This document shows, piece by piece, positions 1 to 10,173 of a stretch of DNA of 64,000 nt; within the stretch, counting starts at the first letter, position 1, and each line of letters starts with the position of its first letter. Location of the stretch: the NCBI GenBank assembly GCA_003255025.1, contig QANY01008646.1, positions 310,001 to 374,000 on the forward strand. The letters run 5' to 3'. The DNA comes from Datisca glomerata. Lineage: Eukaryota > Streptophyta > Magnoliopsida > Cucurbitales > Datiscaceae. The notes below the pieces were generated by a model. It searched no databases, was not told where the DNA came from, and saw nothing but the letters and a program-made list of their open reading frames with translations. The position numbers were made by a program, and so were the translations under genes.

Positions 1-860
1 GGCACTCCAATGCTCAATTCGAGGATTAGATTAGAAACGATTCACCACGCCCACGGCATAGCAAATGTCTGGTCTAGTACAAAGAATCGCATACATGAGA
101 CTTTTTGTTGTTGAAGCATAAAGAATCTTTCTCATGTTTTTCTCTTCTTGAGAAGTCTTGAGAGACTGCTCCTTGGAGATGCTGACTCCATGTCTAAAAG
201 AAAGAAATCATTTCTTGGAGTTTTTCATACTGAAGCGATTTAACACCTTAACAATATAAGATGCTTGAGACAATATCAATTGTCTATTCTTCCTATCTCG
301 AAAGATCTGAATACCTAAGACAAATGTAGCTTCTCTAAGATCATTCATGTCAAATTGCTTTACAAGCCAAATCTTGACATCAGATAATTTTCTACATCAT
401 TTTCAATGAGAAGAATATCATCTAAGTACAAGACTAGAAAAACCACATTCCTTTTGCGTATCAGCTTATACACACTAGGCTCGTCCACTAACTGTTCAAA
501 ATCATAGTTCTTAACAGTTTTATCAAATCTATTACTCCCCGACCGTGACGCTTGCTTAAGTCCATAAATGAACTTCTGCAGTTCACAAACTTTGCCCTCT
601 TGGCCTTTCTCCATGAACTCGTCTGGTTGGGCCATATAAATGCGCTTATCAAGTTTGTTATTCAGAAAAGCATTCTTGACGTCCATTTTCCAAATTTCAT
701 AATCAAGGGCAACAACAATGGACAAAATAATTTGGGTGGATTCAAGCATGGCTACTCGCGAGAAGGTATCCTCATAGTCTATTCCTTCCTTTTGAGTGTA
801 GCCATTGGCTACTAGCCTAGCTTTAAATGTCTCTACATTTTCATCTGGACCTCTTTTCTT
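1..860 (-). pseudogene. copia reverse transcriptase / start of RNase H (remnant)
   Basis: Minus-strand reading gives a copia reverse transcriptase. The motif MDVKNAFLNNKL lies near 685, IYGLKQASRS near 555, and the catalytic motif LYLDDILLIEND (family usual YVDDM) near 410-440. Towards base 1 the frame continues with a KSLMYAILCTRPDICYAVG-like segment, the stretch joining reverse transcriptase to RNase H. The longest open piece is 129 codons (360-749). Beyond it the reading needs frame changes and passes stops. In an intact element this enzyme copies the RNA genome into cDNA in cytoplasmic particles. The window edge cuts off the rest of RNase H. Confidence 0.85.
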
Positions 861-1095
861 CTTATAGATCTATTTGCATCCTACATGCTTCACGAGGATC
901 TACAAGCTTTGAGACTCCATTCGAGTACATCGAATGTATCTCAATGTTCATGGTTTATTGCCATAAGTTTGCTTCAGGACCAGCCATGGCCTCTGAGTGG
1001 GAGACAGGTTCATTAAGGTCCTTATCTGAGACAATTGTCAAAGATTCTCCATAGGACATATACCTCTCAGGTTGTCTCACAACCCTCCCACTACA

Positions 1096-1990
1096 TCAAG
1101 CCTCCATTAGCTCTGGCTCCTGTCGTGGTTCTTCCATTATTGAATCAGAAATAATTTGTGATTGGGGAGTCGGTGTCCTCCCACTCAATAATTCCTCTAG
1201 CATAACTGTGCTTCTCATCTGTACACTTTTAATGTAATCTTCTTCAAGAAAACGAGCATTTGTGCTAACGAATATTTTCTGGTCAGTCGTATGGTAGAAG
1301 ATATATCCATTCATTCCTTTAGGCTATCATACAAACATGTATAATTCTGAATGACTGGACAACATGCCTGTCTTCGGTCTTAGAACATATGTTGGGCACC
1401 CCCATATTTTAAAATGGTTAATAGACGAATTTCATCCATACCATCTTTCATATGGTGTACCAGGCACCGTCTTCGATGGAACTTGATTCAGAATAGATGT
1501 TGTTGTTTCCAAGGCATATTCCCAGAAGGAATCTGAGAGGCATGAGTAACTCATCATAGATCTAACCATATCCATCAGAGTTTGATTCATTCTCTCTGAC
1601 ACACCATTCTGGTGTGACGTACCAGGTGTTGTAAGCTGAGAAATAATACGTTCTTCCTTAAGAAAGTCTTTGAACTCTCCTAGCAAGTACTATCCACCAC
1701 GATCAGATCGTAGTGTTTTGATTTTATTTTTCTAATTGTTTTCAACCAAGGCCTTATACTCTTTGAAATTTTCAAAGGTTTCAGAATTTTGACGCATTAA
1801 ATAAGCATGTCCAAAATGTGAGTAGTCATCAGTGAAGGTTACGAAATATTCATAGCCTCCTCTTGCTTGAATATTCAATGGCCAATATACATCACTATGT
1901 GTGAGTTCAAGGCATTGAATGGCTCTTTCACCTTTTGCTAAAAATTGTATTTTGGTCATTTTACCTTCTATATAGGATTCACATGTGATA
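1096..1990 (-). pseudogene. copia integrase core (remnant)
   Basis: Two minus-strand open pieces (1732-1959 and 1432-1686) are consecutive parts of a copia integrase. The first has LTHSDVYWPLN and FVTFTDDYSHFG, covering the first two catalytic acidic positions of the DDE core. The second has TPGTSHQNGVSERMNQTLMDM, where the E of SERMNQT is the third catalytic acid. Integrase inserts the cDNA into the host genome. A stop and frame change separate the pieces. A further piece (1096-1314) has an IFVSTNARFLEEDYI-type motif found downstream of the copia integrase core. The upstream zinc-binding part and the protease are not clearly readable. Confidence 0.8.
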
Positions 1991-2544
1991 GTGATCCCAC
2001 CCTTAAAGTTTGCAAAGGACCATCCTTCATAATCTTTTAATCTTGTACAAGCTAATATGCCCGAGATGTAAGTGCCACAAATGGGTTAGATCGGTTGAGT
2101 CAGACTTCAACCTTTTACTATCTCTTTCTGAATGAACATTAACTTTAATGTCACATATCATTAGAACTACTAGTTTTACGTAAACATATTATTTATCAAA
2201 CGTGTAGTAGTCATTAAGCAGTCATTTCTAAAAATATCAATATATTTATCGATGAAATTCAAATTGAATCCTTGCTCAATTAAACTTGCTACTGAAATAA
2301 GGGTTTTCCCAAAAATTTAGCTATAATAAACATCACGTAAAAACATATAACCGTTATCAAGTTCCAACTGATACAGTCAATACTAGTGCTCTATTCCCCA
2401 TATGAACAATGAACTCGACCAAGATATCTACCAGAGATTATCTAGGCAGTTATGTATCCAATGGTTATCGACTCCAGAGTGATGACACTTGTCTCACAAC
2501 ATGTTCCCTTACCATATGCAACTTTTTAGTTCTGCTTCTTAGCC

Positions 2545-3190
2545 TTATTCAGACCTCTTCTCTTGTTTCCTTTTAGGGACAGAGGTGGAAGGCTTGCTTT
2601 CAGTAAAGTTTGCCTCTCCACTCTTCCTCTTGCCCTTTAGAAACAAAGTCTCAGCGGCTTGCAACTCCTCCATAATCGCAGGAAGTGAGTACCTCAACTT
2701 ATTCATCAAATAATTAAGTTTGAAGTTCTCGTAGGTATCAGGCAGAGTCTCTAGGATCATATCCACCTGAGTCTCACCATCAACCTCAGCACCCATGATC
2801 TCCATCTCATTTAGATAACTAATTATCAGCATTATATGTTCTCTGACAAGAGTTTCAGGTTTTATCCTGCAGCTCATAAGGTTTCACACAACTGCATGTT
2901 TGGCTTAATGACCCTGATCTCCGAACATTTCGGTGATGTTCAACATCATATCAGTGGTGGTTTCCAAATTCTGATGTTGTTGCAACACATTGCTAATAGA
3001 AGCCAATATGTAATACATAACTATCTCATCAAAACGTAGCCAAGAAGCATAAACATCATTTTTCCTCTTGATTCGATTCACTAAAAGGCTCAAAGGAACA
3101 TGGGTAGTGAGCACAAACTTGTGCTTTTCAATCGTCAGTACGAAATCAAGATTGTGTTTCCAATCACCGTAATTATCACCAGTTAATATT
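2545..3190 (-). pseudogene. copia gag (remnant)
   Basis: Two minus-strand pieces (2905-3114 and 2545-2877) together read like a copia gag. They contain YILASISNVLQQHQNLETT, then REHIMLIISYLNEMEIMGAEV, then a QVDMILETLPDTYENFKLNY segment typical of the UBN2/gag family. A basic tail KGKRKSGEAN follows. Gag forms the particle that packages the RNA. A stop and frame change separate the two pieces, and no intact CCHC zinc knuckle is visible downstream. The region lies between the integrase and the primer-binding site, as expected for a copia element on this strand. Confidence 0.75.
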
Positions 3191-5058
3191 GTTCATGTTT
3201 AAGATAGTTGAGAATGGGGATATTGACATGATTATAAAAAAGAATAAATAAATGGGTGTAAATAAATGCTCAATTGTTTAGCAAAATATGATGCATGATG
3301 CAACTACTTAAATATTTAAAAATCCAATAAAAAATATTTCATCCATGATGTTACGATAAAAAAATGATAGCTTGTCTCATTGAGGGATGAAGTCCAAACT
3401 ATCCCATATAGCATCAAGCCTCTTCTTATTTGGTTAACGCTCAAATGTCTCTACATCTAGCTTAACCAATCAACAATGGTTTTGGTCACGTTGGCCCCAT
3501 TAACTAGCCCTTAAGTAAGGATTCCAGTGTGCTTTAGTCTAAATATTTAACCAACGCATCAACTCTTAAAAGTTGTTATGGACTAATAGTCTGTCTATGG
3601 GACGGCCCTGCCCCACCACTTCTTTTAGAAGTCTTAGCTTCTCAAGCAACTCGATGACTCAAAGCGACACGAGACCAAAGTTTCTCCCATTGAAGAGAGG
3701 ATTGTTATGAGCGGTTCTAAACTATTCCTCGTGACACGATCAAGTTGGCGTTGGAGGTCTTGGAAACGTTTCAATGTAAATGACCCTCCCACTTAGTTTT
3801 TGAAAAACTTTGGAGTTTAGGTTGTTTTCAAAACATAACTTTTATTAATTTTAAAAACGTTATGAAATTTATCAATCCTTTATTTAATTTTAAATCTAAA
3901 TTTAAAATCATAACCATTATAAATTTCACATTGTAATTATAACCATTATAAATTAATCTATAATGATGTATGTACATGCTACATGGAAATTTGATATTTA
4001 CATATGCATAGTTCTATATGGCATGTTATATGATGATACACGATTAAAATTAAATCATACAGTTAAAATTAACCTCCATATTGACTCATTTCTAATTACA
4101 ACCCAAAAAGAATAATAAATAAATTACAAACTAATTTATAAACTAATCGTCATGACGTGTGTAATTTCCTCCTTCTTCTCCATGTTGTCCCACCACTTTA
4201 TAACTCTTTGCAAAAGTCTATTCCCATTTTAAAATTTAAATTTAAAACTTAAAATTCAAATTTCAAAAATTCAAAATTTAAATTTTGATTAAAACCCTTT
4301 AATAAGGAAAACTATTTTTTTAATTAAATAATCTCATTAATTATCCCATTTTTCTTTTGATAATTATCTTTTGAATTCAAAATTTAAAAGATAAAAAGAT
4401 AAAATAGATCATTATCTTTGAATTTAAAATTCAAAGATATAAAAATAAATAGATAATTATCTTTGAATTCAAAATTCAAAAGATATAAAGATAAAATAGA
4501 TAATCATCTTTTGAATTTTAATTATCTTTTATTCTTTTAAAATTTATAATTCAAAAATTTGAAAGATAAAAAATAGGATAAGAGTTATCGCGAAACATCA
4601 TAGGGTTTCATAAACCCTAGTCACCATGTAGGGCACAGAAGCGGGCAGAGGCAGTGACAGCGCCAGAACAGTATCGCCAGCTGTCGGAATAGTCACTCTG
4701 GCATGAACAGTGATTCCAGTGTGAACAATGATTCTGAGATGAACGGTGATTCCGGCATGAACAGTGCTCTGACGTGAACAGTGCTCTGGCGACGATTTTG
4801 AGGCAACGATGACTTTTACATCAAATTTTATAAATTATAACTTTTGCAACAAAATAAATTACATAAAATCATATGCTTCAAATTCGGTGTACATCAATGT
4901 TAAATTGAAATAAAAATGCCTAGAGTTAATAGTTAGGGATCAAATCACAAAACACACCCAAAACAGTTTTCAATCTACATACAAAATCATATGCCAATAT
5001 CCACAAAATTCATGATACGTTCGTTTCAAATATCTATATGCATAATCAGGAACCTATG
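3191..5058 (-). other. copia 5' leader, non-coding
   Basis: AT-rich stretch between gag and the primer-binding site with no reading frame that I can support. At about 1.9 kb it is long for a copia leader. It contains many near-repeats of AATTCAAA/TTTGAATT between 4200 and 4570, and an 18-bp repeat block listed separately. Confidence 0.5.
4698..4790. repeat. 18-bp tandem repeat (TGAACAGTG core) in the copia leader
   Basis: About five degenerate copies of an 18-bp unit with core atgaacagtgattc (variants gaacaatgattc, gaacggtgattc, gaacagtgctct) run in tandem. The block is GC-richer than its surroundings and lies about 270 bp from the primer-binding site, in the untranslated leader of the element. 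Confidence 0.75.
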
Positions 5059-5070
5059 GCTCTGATATCA
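5059..5070 (-). other. retrotransposon primer-binding site
   Basis: The plus strand reads gctctgatatca, so the minus strand reads tgatatcagagc. This differs by one base from tggtatcagagc, the sequence complementary to the 3' end of initiator methionine tRNA that most plant copia elements use to prime minus-strand DNA synthesis. It sits five bases from the proposed inner LTR end at 5076, which fixes the element's orientation as minus. Confidence 0.8.
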
Positions 5071-5075
5071 ATTCC

Positions 5076-6800
5076 TGGGATCGGTTGGTTTTAAAAATAA
5101 TTAAAAATAAATTTGAATCACGAACGGTTCGTGGACGGAATATAAAAAAAATCCAATTAACTTATTTAATTGAATTAGATAATTTAAAACCAAACAACAT
5201 GTGATTATGCATATACGATATTAAACGAGAAGATAATGTAAGAAACAATTTTTCATCTATACTCTGTATCAGAGAATTTATGAACTGACGGAATTCCTTT
5301 GAGCGTTCTTCGTGTTCTTCAAGCTTCGAGGTCTGAATCATGCACTTGAACTCCAAGAATGATTTACAAATTTCTTCCACCAATAACCACCCGTTAATTT
5401 CAAAAATATATCTCACGAAAATTTTGTGTAAGAATTTGAGTGTGGGCTCTCAAAACAATTGAAGGAAAAAATCGAATATTGTCCTTTTAATACTGTATTT
5501 CGGCAGCAATCACTAGGGTCGAAATTTATCAATTCAATTGATAGACTTAATTGATCATTATCAACTAATTAATTAATTTATTTTTATTTACTAATTATCT
5601 AATAATTAGAAAATAATAAATTAATTAATTTCAATACAATTAACCACACTTAAGCATTTAAGTGACATCATCCATCATATATAGGTGTATGAAATATGCC
5701 TTGGCACCAAAACATATTTTGATCTAGTTTACTTCCTTTCTCTATTCTTGTTCTCATGAGCTATTTCTGAGATCGAATGAACCCACATGAAAAAGCTAAG
5801 GATTCAAATGCCCGGTGAGTTTATCTCCATAAATTCTCGACCTATTTAATTCTGACATCGTACGACTCCACTATAGGTTCGATGCCGAATCAACTCTCGG
5901 TTCATGCGGGCTACGTTTCCTGTTGGTGTAAATAGACCCTTTTTATTTTCGTGGTTCACAAAATATTTTAACATAATACTCATCGTGAATATCAATAACA
6001 AGATCATAATGTAAAATTATCATGTTATCCCTCTTGTTATTATTTCTTTAACTCCTTTATTGACTGTGGATAAGAAAGACATAATAGTGAATTATCTCGT
6101 ACAATTCACAAGTCTCAATCAATGACTCAATTCATTGAATACTTGGCCAGGTTAATTTATTCACACACCCATCAATAAATCATAAGGTGTTATTGTTGCT
6201 TTTACAATCCAACCATGAATTTCTATATATGTGAATCATGTAACTCCAACTTAATTGAATAACAATCCTAACAGCCAAGGTATTGCCCATCAATTCGAGC
6301 TCACTCATTTGACGTATTAAATATTGTAACTAACTAAGTCAAGCTACGTGTTCACCTCAAGATTAAGGTAATTATGAAAATACTCTTAAGGTGTAACAAT
6401 TAGATTTAGAGCTAGGTAAACGATTTTGGGCTCTAAACTAATTTGTTACCATTCTATTCAACATGTTCATAACATGTCTAGGTTAATCGTTTGAGTCTCC
6501 ACTCTCATACCCGAAGACTTACATCCATTGGTTTAACCTAACATGCATAATCGGATTCGATTACCCAGTCGATCCTAAAACTACGAATATCGTTCTTAAC
6601 TTTCTCAGAAGAGTTCGTTTGGAGACGCCCCTTTCTTCACTCTTTGTTCACTGATGAAAGTTCTAAGACTTGAGTAGTTTATAAACACACTTTAATAAAA
6701 ATTTCAATTTAGGCATAAAAATTCAGTAATACTAATATCTGAGAAATAACTAAATACAAATAAATAATTACTACACACTACTTTATAGATATATTTCAAC
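5076..6800 (-). repeat. copia 5' LTR (outer end uncertain)
   Basis: Starts next to the primer-binding site with plus-strand tgggatcgg (minus-strand end ccgatccca). A TATA-like tatatatg on the minus strand lies at about 5675-5685, correctly placed to start transcription towards the primer-binding site. No coding function is seen: the 84-codon open stretch at 5162-5416 is chance. The outer boundary cannot be set without the second LTR, and the right limit given is a maximum. Confidence 0.55.
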
Positions 6801-7400
6801 ATATTTGATATAAAAGTGAAGCCAATATACAATATAACAGATAAAACCATCGAGAACGGTATCGTTTCTTCTCATAAAAAGTCTTCTAAAATTAAATAAT
6901 AATAACTCATCTTTTCAGTTTCACGACGCTTGCATCTTTTCACGTTTAGGTGATTGAAAAGCTTTACTTTCTGTTTTTGAGATCTTCCTAATATCTATTC
7001 ACGCTTCTCAAAATGTCATCTTAACCGTTCATTTCTTCGAGGGAGTTGTTATGATTACTCGTGTTCTTACGATTCTGACACGGATTCTAAGTTGAGCGCG
7101 GCGCTTCTTTCCCAAAAGACTCATCCACGCACCCTGACATCCATCAAGTCACACATCACGTATGTTCATCCTCCCAGCCTTGTTTCACGTCCATCCGATG
7201 TATATTACTTTAGGGTTTAGATTTCCAATGTTTCAAATTTTTCAAGAGTTCTTCTATCACTACAACATTGCCCCATCCCAATTTACAATAAACACGAATA
7301 TGGTTCTGCTTTATTTTGAATCGATGAATAGGTTTTTTACTTGAACTTAGGGTTTATAGAGTTTAGGATGACTTATCTGGTTAACTCAAGAAGGGGGGAA
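6801..7400. other. no gene seen
   Basis: Between the latest candidate end of the copia LTR and the next coding-like stretch I see no reading frame with recognisable sequence. By position it could hold the end of the Tat-type element described next. Confidence 0.4.
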
Positions 7401-8960
7401 TTACTACATCTGCCCTGGGAACGAACAGAGGAGGGTTGATTAGAAATCTCCCAAAAGAAGACAAAGGATGGGATCACGATATTCTAATGATATGGGGAGA
7501 ATGGGGTGGTGAAGACTGTTGGATAGTTCCTCAGATATGGGGGACCTTTAGTAAGTTGAAACGCCCAAGCCTTGTTCTCCTCTTTTCATTTTCTTTTTTT
7601 CCTTTTTTTTCTTACGCATCATTTCTTTTTCCTCTTGTGCTGCTTACCTCTACCTTAACTCTCTTTCAGATAGATGATCCAATAGAAATCCCTTCTTCAA
7701 CAGGAAGAACGTTGATAGGGTCGCTTCCACAAATCACACCCCTATCAGAGATTGGAACTCCCTTTTAGATCCGTCTAGAAGGCTTGTTTTCGAGGCCCCT
7801 CCCATTTTTCCTGTAAATATTGTCATCCTTCACTTCGCTCCCATCATTGAGGAAGAGTCCACCCTTGAAGACTCTATAATTGCTTCAGAGGAATCATCTG
7901 ACAGATGAACCACATTGATCACCCACTACAAAGAGATCAGAAGACTTTGGACAATGGCAAGTGGCAGGAATATCCGACAACGTACTGGTAACTCTTCCAC
8001 CTTTTGATATGCTCCTCATTCTGCTTCTTAGAAGGTAAATCTGCCTGTTACAGCTTCCTCTTCAAATCCTCCTCCCCTTATTATCATCATATCAGATACG
8101 GCCCCTCCTAGTCCACCCCTTCTTCTTTGGCAAAGAGGATTGCGACTGGGAAGGAACTGATAGCAGATGAAGAAGCTTGGATCCCAAGCTTAGGGAAACT
8201 CCCTAGCTCCCGTCTTCAATCAGTTTCCTTGAGGATCCGTTGACATCTCACATTCTTATTCGTGGGATTATTCCTAAGCGTGACTCGGCAGTTACAAGGC
8301 AAGCTGAAATCGAATCCATTTAAACAGCGGTGGGGCATGATCTTGCCCGGGTAAATAACTCATTCTTTTCACTCATACTTAGAGTAATTTTCACTTCTTA
8401 AGCTTTTCCTCCTCATCTTGTTCTTCTCATGCATGCCATTATTCATTTAAAATGCCCTAATGGAATACATTACCAAAGTCGAGGGGGCTGTGGGAATGAT
8501 TTTTCAAAAATGGGATGAAGCCCGGGCTCATGTAACGGAACTTTAGACTGAAGTCGAGGCTGGGCGAGCGGAGATTGAAGAGTTGAGGCGCTCGACAATG
8601 GAATTGCGGGCCTTTTTCGGTAAGAAAATGGAAGAAATTGAAGCTCTTAAGGTTGAAAACCTTAAGCCTATCGAAGCTTTGAAAAATGCTGTCGCGGAGA
8701 AGGAGTCGGCCTTGATGGAGAAGGATCTTGAAGCCTAAAAATTTTACCAAGAAAAATTTGACACGGCGAAAGCTGAAGTTTACAGCTTAATATACCACCA
8801 TCATAGTACGCATCAAAGACCTCCCCATTGTACTCTTACCGAAGAAGTCTCTTCTCCTCCCGCTAGCCCAACTCTTTCCCCAGCTGAAAACTCATCAGAT
8901 GTTCCTATTATAATCCCCCCTTATCGAGTAGTGTACTTTTCTATCATTTCTATTTCTGCA
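7400..8960 (+). pseudogene. retrotransposon extra ORF, antisense to pol (gypsy-type transposon domain plus coiled coil)
   Basis: Plus-strand coding-like sequence with stops. An early part (7436-7560) reads RNLPKEDKGWDHDILMIWGE, resembling the 'putative gypsy type transposon' family (PF04195). A later part from 8461 is strongly charged and heptad-like (VEAGRAEIEELRRSTMELR, then KKMEEIEALKVENLKPIEAL), a probable coiled coil of about 90 residues broken by a TAG near 8547 and a stop near 8737. The gypsy pol at 10174-12355 runs the other way. Tat-lineage plant gypsy elements are known to carry an extra ORF in antisense between integrase and the 3' LTR, and this layout fits. Its function is unknown. 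The PF04195 assignment is moderate, the coiled coil firm. Confidence 0.5.
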
Positions 8961-9306
8961 CTTTCTTTTTCTTGTACTCTTTTTTCTTTTCATTGTAATT
9001 TTCAACCATCGTCAACGAAAAGAAATTTACCGTTTATCTTCATAACTTTTGATTTTACCATTGTCGTGTACTTGGTGAATTTTTACACTTACAGATTTTC
9101 TGAAGCATACGAGTCCCTATTAAGAACCTTTCATCCGCTGAGCATTTGTTCCTTTGAGACTTAAGCTTTTTGTGAAACTTAGAAACACCATTATGCTTGC
9201 TTAGTTTCTCCTGAAGAGTTCTCTAGCTTTTTCTTGTTGTATATGCTGTCAATTTTTTAGCAATTTTTGACTTGTTAGCTAGCAAATTTGTTTTTTGGAA
9301 TTTCTG

Positions 9307-10069
9307 GTTTCCTTTCGAGAAGAGTGTCAGCTGTGCATCCGTTCTTAAGGACTTGAACTTTTTAATGCTCGAGGGCTTTATGGTTTCCTTCTAAGAATTG
9401 TGTTAGCTGAACATTTATTCCCAAGGACTTGAGCTTTTTGAGAAGTTTAGGGGCCCTATGGTTTCCTTTTAAGAATGGGGTTCACTGAACATACGTTCCC
9501 AATGACTTGAGCTTTTTTCAAAGCTTAGAGGCCTTATGATTTCCTTTTGTGAACATCCATTCCCAAGGACTTGAGTTTTTTTAAAAGCTTAGGGGCCTTA
9601 TGGTTTCTTTCTGAGAATGGTGTTTGTTGCACATCTGTTCCCAAAGATTTGAGCTTTTTTCAAAGCTTAGGGGCCCTATGGTTTCCTTCTAAAAATGGTG
9701 TTTGCTGAACATCCATTCCCAAAGACTTGATCTTTTTTAAAAGCTTAGGGGCCTTATGGTTTCTTTCTGAGAATGGTGTTTGCTGCACATCTGTTCCCAA
9801 AGACTTGAGCTTTTTTCAAAGCTTAGGGGCCCTATGGTTTCCTTCTAAAAATGGTGTTTGCTGAACATCCATTCCCAAAGACTTGAGCTTTTTTCAAAGC
9901 TTGGGGGCTCTATGGTTTCTTTCTAAGAATGGTGTTCGCTGAACATCCACTCCTAAAGACTTGAGCGTTTTTCAAAGATTTGTGGCCCTATGATTTCCTT
10001 CTGAGATCGGTGTTCGCTAAACATATGTTCCCAAGGATTGATATTTTTTCAAAGCTCAGAGGCCCTAAA
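9307..10069. repeat. 78-bp tandem repeat array, about 10 copies
   Basis: Units begin with gtttccttct or gtttctttct at 9307, 9383, 9461, 9539, 9603, 9681, 9759, 9837, 9915 and 9993. The core includes gacttgagcttttttcaaag. Most steps are exactly 78 bp; one unit is 76 and one is cut to 64. The pair 9603-9758 is nearly identical to 9759-9914, which makes a 156-bp higher-order duplication. The array lies 3' of the gypsy pol stop. Confidence 0.95.
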
Positions 10070-10173
10070 TATTATTCCACCCTGTGAAGAAATTTGATAC
10101 TGAATTTTATGTGAAAAATCCTTAATGGGAAAAAACCATGAGATAATGCAATTCTCATTATAAAAGTGGGAAG

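Larger units (their letters stand above)
1..6800 (-). mobile_element. Ty1/copia LTR retrotransposon, decayed, truncated by the window edge
   Basis: Minus-strand element read from high to low coordinates: LTR, primer-binding site, a leader of about 1.9 kb, gag, integrase, then reverse transcriptase at the left edge. Integrase before reverse transcriptase is the copia order. The coding region is broken by stops and frameshifts, so it is not autonomous. The 3' LTR would lie left of base 1. The outer end of the 5' LTR is unresolved: CA-ending candidates (minus-strand TGTT starts) lie near 6272, 6464 and 6801, so the right limit given is only an upper estimate. The copia assignment is firm; the clade is not determined. 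Confidence 0.85.

Noticed and set aside
8457..8750. 97-codon open frame on the minus strand
   Set aside because: It is the reverse reading of the charged coiled-coil frame on the plus strand, which has the better protein-like composition.
9307..10069. Regularly spaced repeats that could suggest a CRISPR array
   Set aside because: Units are contiguous 78-bp tandem copies with no unique spacers, and the DNA is plant nuclear.
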